Shown piece after piece: positions 32,224-34,168 of a stretch of DNA of 34,168 nucleotides (position 1 is its first letter; the number at the start of each line of letters is the position of its first letter). The notes under the pieces are model-generated. The model was given only the letters and a program-made list of their open reading frames with translations. It did not search any database and was not told the origin of the DNA. Origin of the DNA: an uncultured Flavobacteriales bacterium (GTDB lineage Bacteria > Bacteroidota > Bacteroidia > Flavobacteriales_G > Salibacteraceae); contig CAJXNO010000030.1 of NCBI GenBank assembly GCA_913057205.1, forward strand, positions 1 to 34,168. The letters are read 5' to 3'. The position numbers were made by a program, and so were the translations under genes.

Positions 32224-32718
32224 TTCGCTTTGTGTTGAGTCTTCTTTCTTTAGTGAATGGATCATCTCCGTAGGATCGTTTTTCATGTTTTCTTTCGACA
32301 CGCTTGTTTGCGGTAATCCCAAGAAGAATAAGTAGGGTCCATCTTCAATAATTTCTGCACTCCACGAATATTCACGTTGTGCGCAATTCGGCTGGAAGAT
32401 TGTTTCTGCATCTTCTGCTACGATCCAGAATGCATAGTGCGGTGGTGCTATGGTTTCACCATGCCAAAGGATGTTGCCATGCGCTTTCAATGCTTCTGCA
32501 TTGCAAGTGTCCGTTGCTTTCAGCGCCTTTCGGATGCCGATCTTGCTTTGCGTGAACTCAATGTCTCTTGGCGTCTGTATCGATCAGTTATAGCCGCGGT
32601 TGTTCACATAGGAATAGGGATCCTCCTCGATGCGTGTTTTCGAGGAGTGCTTATGCGTGTATGAACCGCAGCCGGATAACCCAATCAAACCGGCTGCTAT
32701 GAGTAATCTTCGAGACAT
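32221..32718 (-). pseudogene. Lipoprotein gene interrupted by an in-frame TGA
   Basis: From ATG 32718 the minus strand reads MSRRLLIAAGLIGLSGC (lipobox, Cys17) and continues to ...YVNNRGYN at codon 44. A TGA follows at 32586-32584. The same frame then stays open for about 121 more codons, from SIQTPRDIEFTQSKIGIRKAL through GNILWHGETIAPPHYAFWIV to a proper stop at 32221. The two parts together would be a 165-residue lipoprotein. CGA to TGA at that codon would be a one-step change, so I read this as a recent nonsense mutation. Alternatives are two separate small proteins, readthrough, or a sequence error. The downstream part has no convincing start; the first candidate is TTG 32490. No named family is recognised. 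Confidence 0.65.
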
Positions 32719-32751
32719 GAGTGAAAATTACTCAATTCACCTGTTCTTTCA

Positions 32752-33060
32752 CTAATCGAGGTATCGAATAGTAGTTCCTGATACCAAGGGCCACCAGCCT
32801 TGGAAATCATATCGCACGTTGACCACGGCGTCTGCCCCTTGTGCTGATGCTGCTTTTGTGAGTCCGTTCATCAGGTGTTGTGGGGTATGAAAAATACCAC
32901 CACTCGTCTCGATGTAGTTGAGCTCCTCAAACGGTCGGCCAGGCAGCTTGGTGGTGCACACCTCGAGGGCTTCAGAACGATTAATCACCGCGGTCCTGGT
33001 GGTTGTGCAACTGGATAAGAGCGTAAAAGTCAAAGGGATTAATATGAAAGTTTTTTTAAT
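32752..33060 (-). CDS. Small lipoprotein, YbjQ/RcsF-like fold, probable AUU start
   Basis: With ATT at 33060 as start, the protein opens with (M)KKTFILIPLTFTLLSSC, a complete lipoprotein signal with Cys18. The in-frame stop TAA is 2 codons upstream, so no ATG is available, and the next candidate (TTG 33033) removes the lysines and half of the hydrophobic core. The mature part has LPGRPFEELNYIETSGGIFHTPQHLMNGLTKAA and ADAVVNVRYDFQGWWPLVSGTTIRYLD. This order (strand, helix, GADAVVNVRY strand, W-x-x-SGT) resembles small YbjQ/RcsF-type domains; the resemblance is by eye. AUU starts are known but rare (for example infC). The gene is monocistronic. Confidence 0.7.
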   Translation of the reverse strand: MKKTFILIPLTFTLLSSCTTTRTAVINRSEALEVCTTKLPGRPFEELNYIETSGGIFHTPQHLMNGLTKAASAQGADAVVNVRYDFQGWWPLVSGTTIRYLD

Positions 33061-33120
33061 TGATTACATACGAAAAGGATGACATAAGGACGTCTGGTTT
33101 TGACCTTTATTGTTCGAGTA

Positions 33121-33261
33121 CTTCGTTTCTTGTAACCGGTTCCGCCTTCATTGCATTGCGTCGGACAGGCCCGCCTTTTTTGAGTCGGGCAGGCATGCTC
33201 CCCGATAGTTATCGGGACAGACTTCTTCGCCCCAGACATTCCTTCGCTTCGCTCAGAAATG
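33121..33261. repeat. Cluster of palindromic intergenic repeats
   Basis: Between the small lipoprotein and tRNA-Lys lies a series of inverted repeats. An imperfect GCCCGCC/GGCAGGC pair (about 33169-33194) is followed by CCCGATA-GT-TATCGGG (33201-33216, perfect 7-bp arms), then a CTTCGCTTCGCTCAG segment. I recognise the second and third as sequences that recur between Bacteroidota genes. No coding sequence is supported here. Confidence 0.65.
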
Positions 33262-33288
33262 AAAAAACCCGGCTATCGCCAGGTTTTT
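33262..33288 (-). terminator. Terminator of tRNA-Lys
   Basis: On the minus strand AAAAACCTGGC (33288-33278) pairs with GCCGGGTTTTT (33273-33263; one C:A mismatch) around GATA, running into six T. It begins 13 bases after the tRNA 3' end. Confidence 0.75.
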
Positions 33289-33301
33289 ACCGTTCCCTTC
33301 G

Positions 33302-33374
33302 TGACCGGTCAGGGGCTCGAACCCTGGACCCATACATTAAAAGTGTATTGCTCTACCAACTGAGCTAACCGGTC
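33302..33374 (-). tRNA. tRNA-Lys (anticodon UUU)
   Basis: The 73-base minus-strand cloverleaf has acceptor stem GACCGGT/ACCGGTC, D arm GCTC-AGTTGGTA-GAGC, anticodon stem ATACA/TGTAT with loop CTTTTAA (anticodon TTT), variable loop GGGTC and T arm CAGGG-TTCGAGC-CCCTG, followed by the discriminator A. CCA is not encoded. It has a near-consensus promoter upstream and a terminator downstream. Confidence 0.96.
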
Positions 33375-33393
33375 GCCTCATTTTTGAGGGGTG

Positions 33394-33424
33394 CAAATAT
33401 AGCCGCAACTTTTACAGAATCAAA
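33394..33424 (-). promoter_or_regulatory. Promoter of tRNA-Lys
   Basis: On the minus strand TTTG (33424-33421), a 19-base spacer and TATATTTG (33401-33394) form a full-consensus Bacteroidota promoter. Transcription would begin around 33385, just before a small CCTC/GAGG hairpin in the leader. Confidence 0.85.
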
Positions 33425-33452
33425 TCCTTTTCGAGAAAATCGAGTAAGAAGC

Positions 33453-34168
33453 TTAGCGGGGGTTGTTCCAGAAGTCCAAGGCCTGACTCGCAACATTAGG
33501 CAGGTCGAGTCCTCGGAGGTTGTTTGGGTCGGTTACTGAATTGTTCATCATCGGCTCATCATTGCCGGTAGGGTCTATTTGGTAAGTAGATAGCCTGTAG
33601 TACCATGCGTAGTCTACGATCTCGCCCGGTACATTTGAATTGATCAATACGTAATCATTCGTTACGGCTGAAGGATCCATGAACGCGAACTTGGCATCTT
33701 GCTTCTCTGGTAAGGCGTAATAGTGCCAGATCTCATAGGGGAGAGCATTCGGCTCACGTTGCTGCTGTACGCGGGTGTTCGGCTTTCCGTAGTGCAAGTA
33801 TACACGTCCGCGGTCGGTAGCACATGCGTGACGCCTTCTTGAGCCTAATCCAAACTCGTTTTCAACGTATTTGATCTTGCGCTCATATCGCTTCCATTCG
33901 ATCTCTGGGGCCAGCGGGTTCCGATCGCGCCAGAAGTTGTACATGAAACGCTTCAATTCCAAAGTGTCAGCTTTCTGGTAGTTCTCTTCGATGTATTTCT
34001 CTTCGAAAGTCGACGCTTGGTAACGCATACAGTAGACGTAGTCGCGCAATTGCTCACCGTGCACCTTACCTACAAAGGTGTTGTTGATGTCTGCCACGCT
34101 CATCGAGTCGGCAGATTTTGCGATGCTCTGGCGTTGAATGATGGCGGATTGGGCTGCCAATACCTCGT
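33453..34168 (-). CDS. GWxTD-domain protein, C-terminal part (cut by window edge)
   Basis: The frame is open from the window's right edge, so the N-terminus is missing; at least 238 residues are seen. The GWxTD domain region has RFMYNFWRDRNPLAPEIEWKRYERKIKYVENEF, then DRGRVYLHYGKPNTR and PYEIWHYY, typical of the C-terminal half of this family. The tail contains VPGEIVDYAWYYRLSTYQIDP and ends FWNNPR. Full-length members are usually secreted or envelope proteins of about 400-500 residues in Bacteroidota; their function is not known. The domain name-giving motif has ACATDRGRV where others read GWxTD-GRG-V, so the GW is not conserved here. It lies upstream of the tRNA on the same strand, with about 80 bases between. 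Confidence 0.82.
   Translation of the reverse strand, partial: EVLAAQSAIIQRQSIAKSADSMSVADINNTFVGKVHGEQLRDYVYCMRYQASTFEEKYIEENYQKADTLELKRFMYNFWRDRNPLAPEIEWKRYERKIKYVENEFGLGSRRRHACATDRGRVYLHYGKPNTRVQQQREPNALPYEIWHYYALPEKQDAKFAFMDPSAVTNDYVLINSNVPGEIVDYAWYYRLSTYQIDPTGNDEPMMNNSVTDPNNLRGLDLPNVASQALDFWNNPR

Noticed and set aside
32377-32664. 95-codon plus-strand open frame
   Set aside because: It is opposite the split lipoprotein frame, which has a signal peptide and long continuity.
33060-33368. 102-codon plus-strand open frame over the hairpins and tRNA
   Set aside because: It crosses the antisense of tRNA-Lys and its terminator and has no motif.
33302-33374. tRNA-Lys as an integration site of a genomic island
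   Set aside because: No integrase, no direct repeat of the tRNA 3' end and no shift in gene content were seen next to it.

Overview
The window looks like a chromosomal segment of a Bacteroidota, most likely a marine Flavobacteriales (Cryomorphaceae/Schleiferiaceae-like) relative. This rests on gene content: a type IX secretion (T9SS) plug protein, a GldI-like lipoprotein, a GWxTD protein, a DUF6089-type outer-membrane barrel, an S46 dipeptidyl-peptidase, a beta-propeller LytS-type sensor kinase and a complete Na+-NQR operon. It also rests on promoters of the Bacteroidota type (TTTG about 19-22 nt before TAnnTTTG). The near-perfect example lies upstream of tRNA-Lys; in several other genes the -7 box lies only a few bases from the start codon. 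I have no database result, so the taxonomic level is an inference.

Layout. 1-3094: start of a lipoprotein (minus, cut by the edge) and a large hybrid sensor kinase (minus). 3164-4047: an outer-membrane barrel gene broken by a one-base frameshift. 4067-9717: lplA (minus); a DHH phosphoesterase followed by three consecutive FKBP-type lipoproteins, the first GldI-like (plus); and the convergent T9SS plug gene. 9835-17084: nqrABCDEF with a terminator, then apbE, the flavin transferase that loads FMN onto NqrB and NqrC. A 62-residue four-cysteine membrane protein (minus, 17219-17407) next to apbE is a candidate functional counterpart of the NQR maturation factor NqrM. 17081-17997, apart from that small gene, is non-coding DNA filled with 7-bp-periodic arrays of several unrelated units and with imperfect palindromes.

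17998-22051: a DUF2807 lipoprotein and a PagL-type lipid A deacylase (minus), mazG (plus), then a ZIP transporter and a methyltransferase (minus). 22055-25494: S46 peptidase (minus), divergent from a SiaB/SiaC kinase-phosphoprotein pair that ends in a clear terminator. 25555-28927: Gfo/Idh oxidoreductase, a lipoprotein and a polyprenyl-phosphate sugar transferase (minus), an envelope polysaccharide module. 29016-31619: pcm, a barrel protein plus a lipoprotein (plus), and smpB (minus). 31620-34168: a small coiled-coil protein, a lipoprotein gene split by an in-frame TGA, a small lipoprotein that appears to begin at AUU, hairpin repeats, tRNA-Lys with its own promoter and terminator, and the 3' part of a GWxTD-domain gene (minus, cut by the edge).

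The main themes are sodium-based respiration and its maturation, and cell-envelope biogenesis. The features I find most worth a second look are the heptamer/palindrome island at 17081-17997, the candidate NqrM counterpart, the orphan SiaB/SiaC switch and the graded FKBP cluster.
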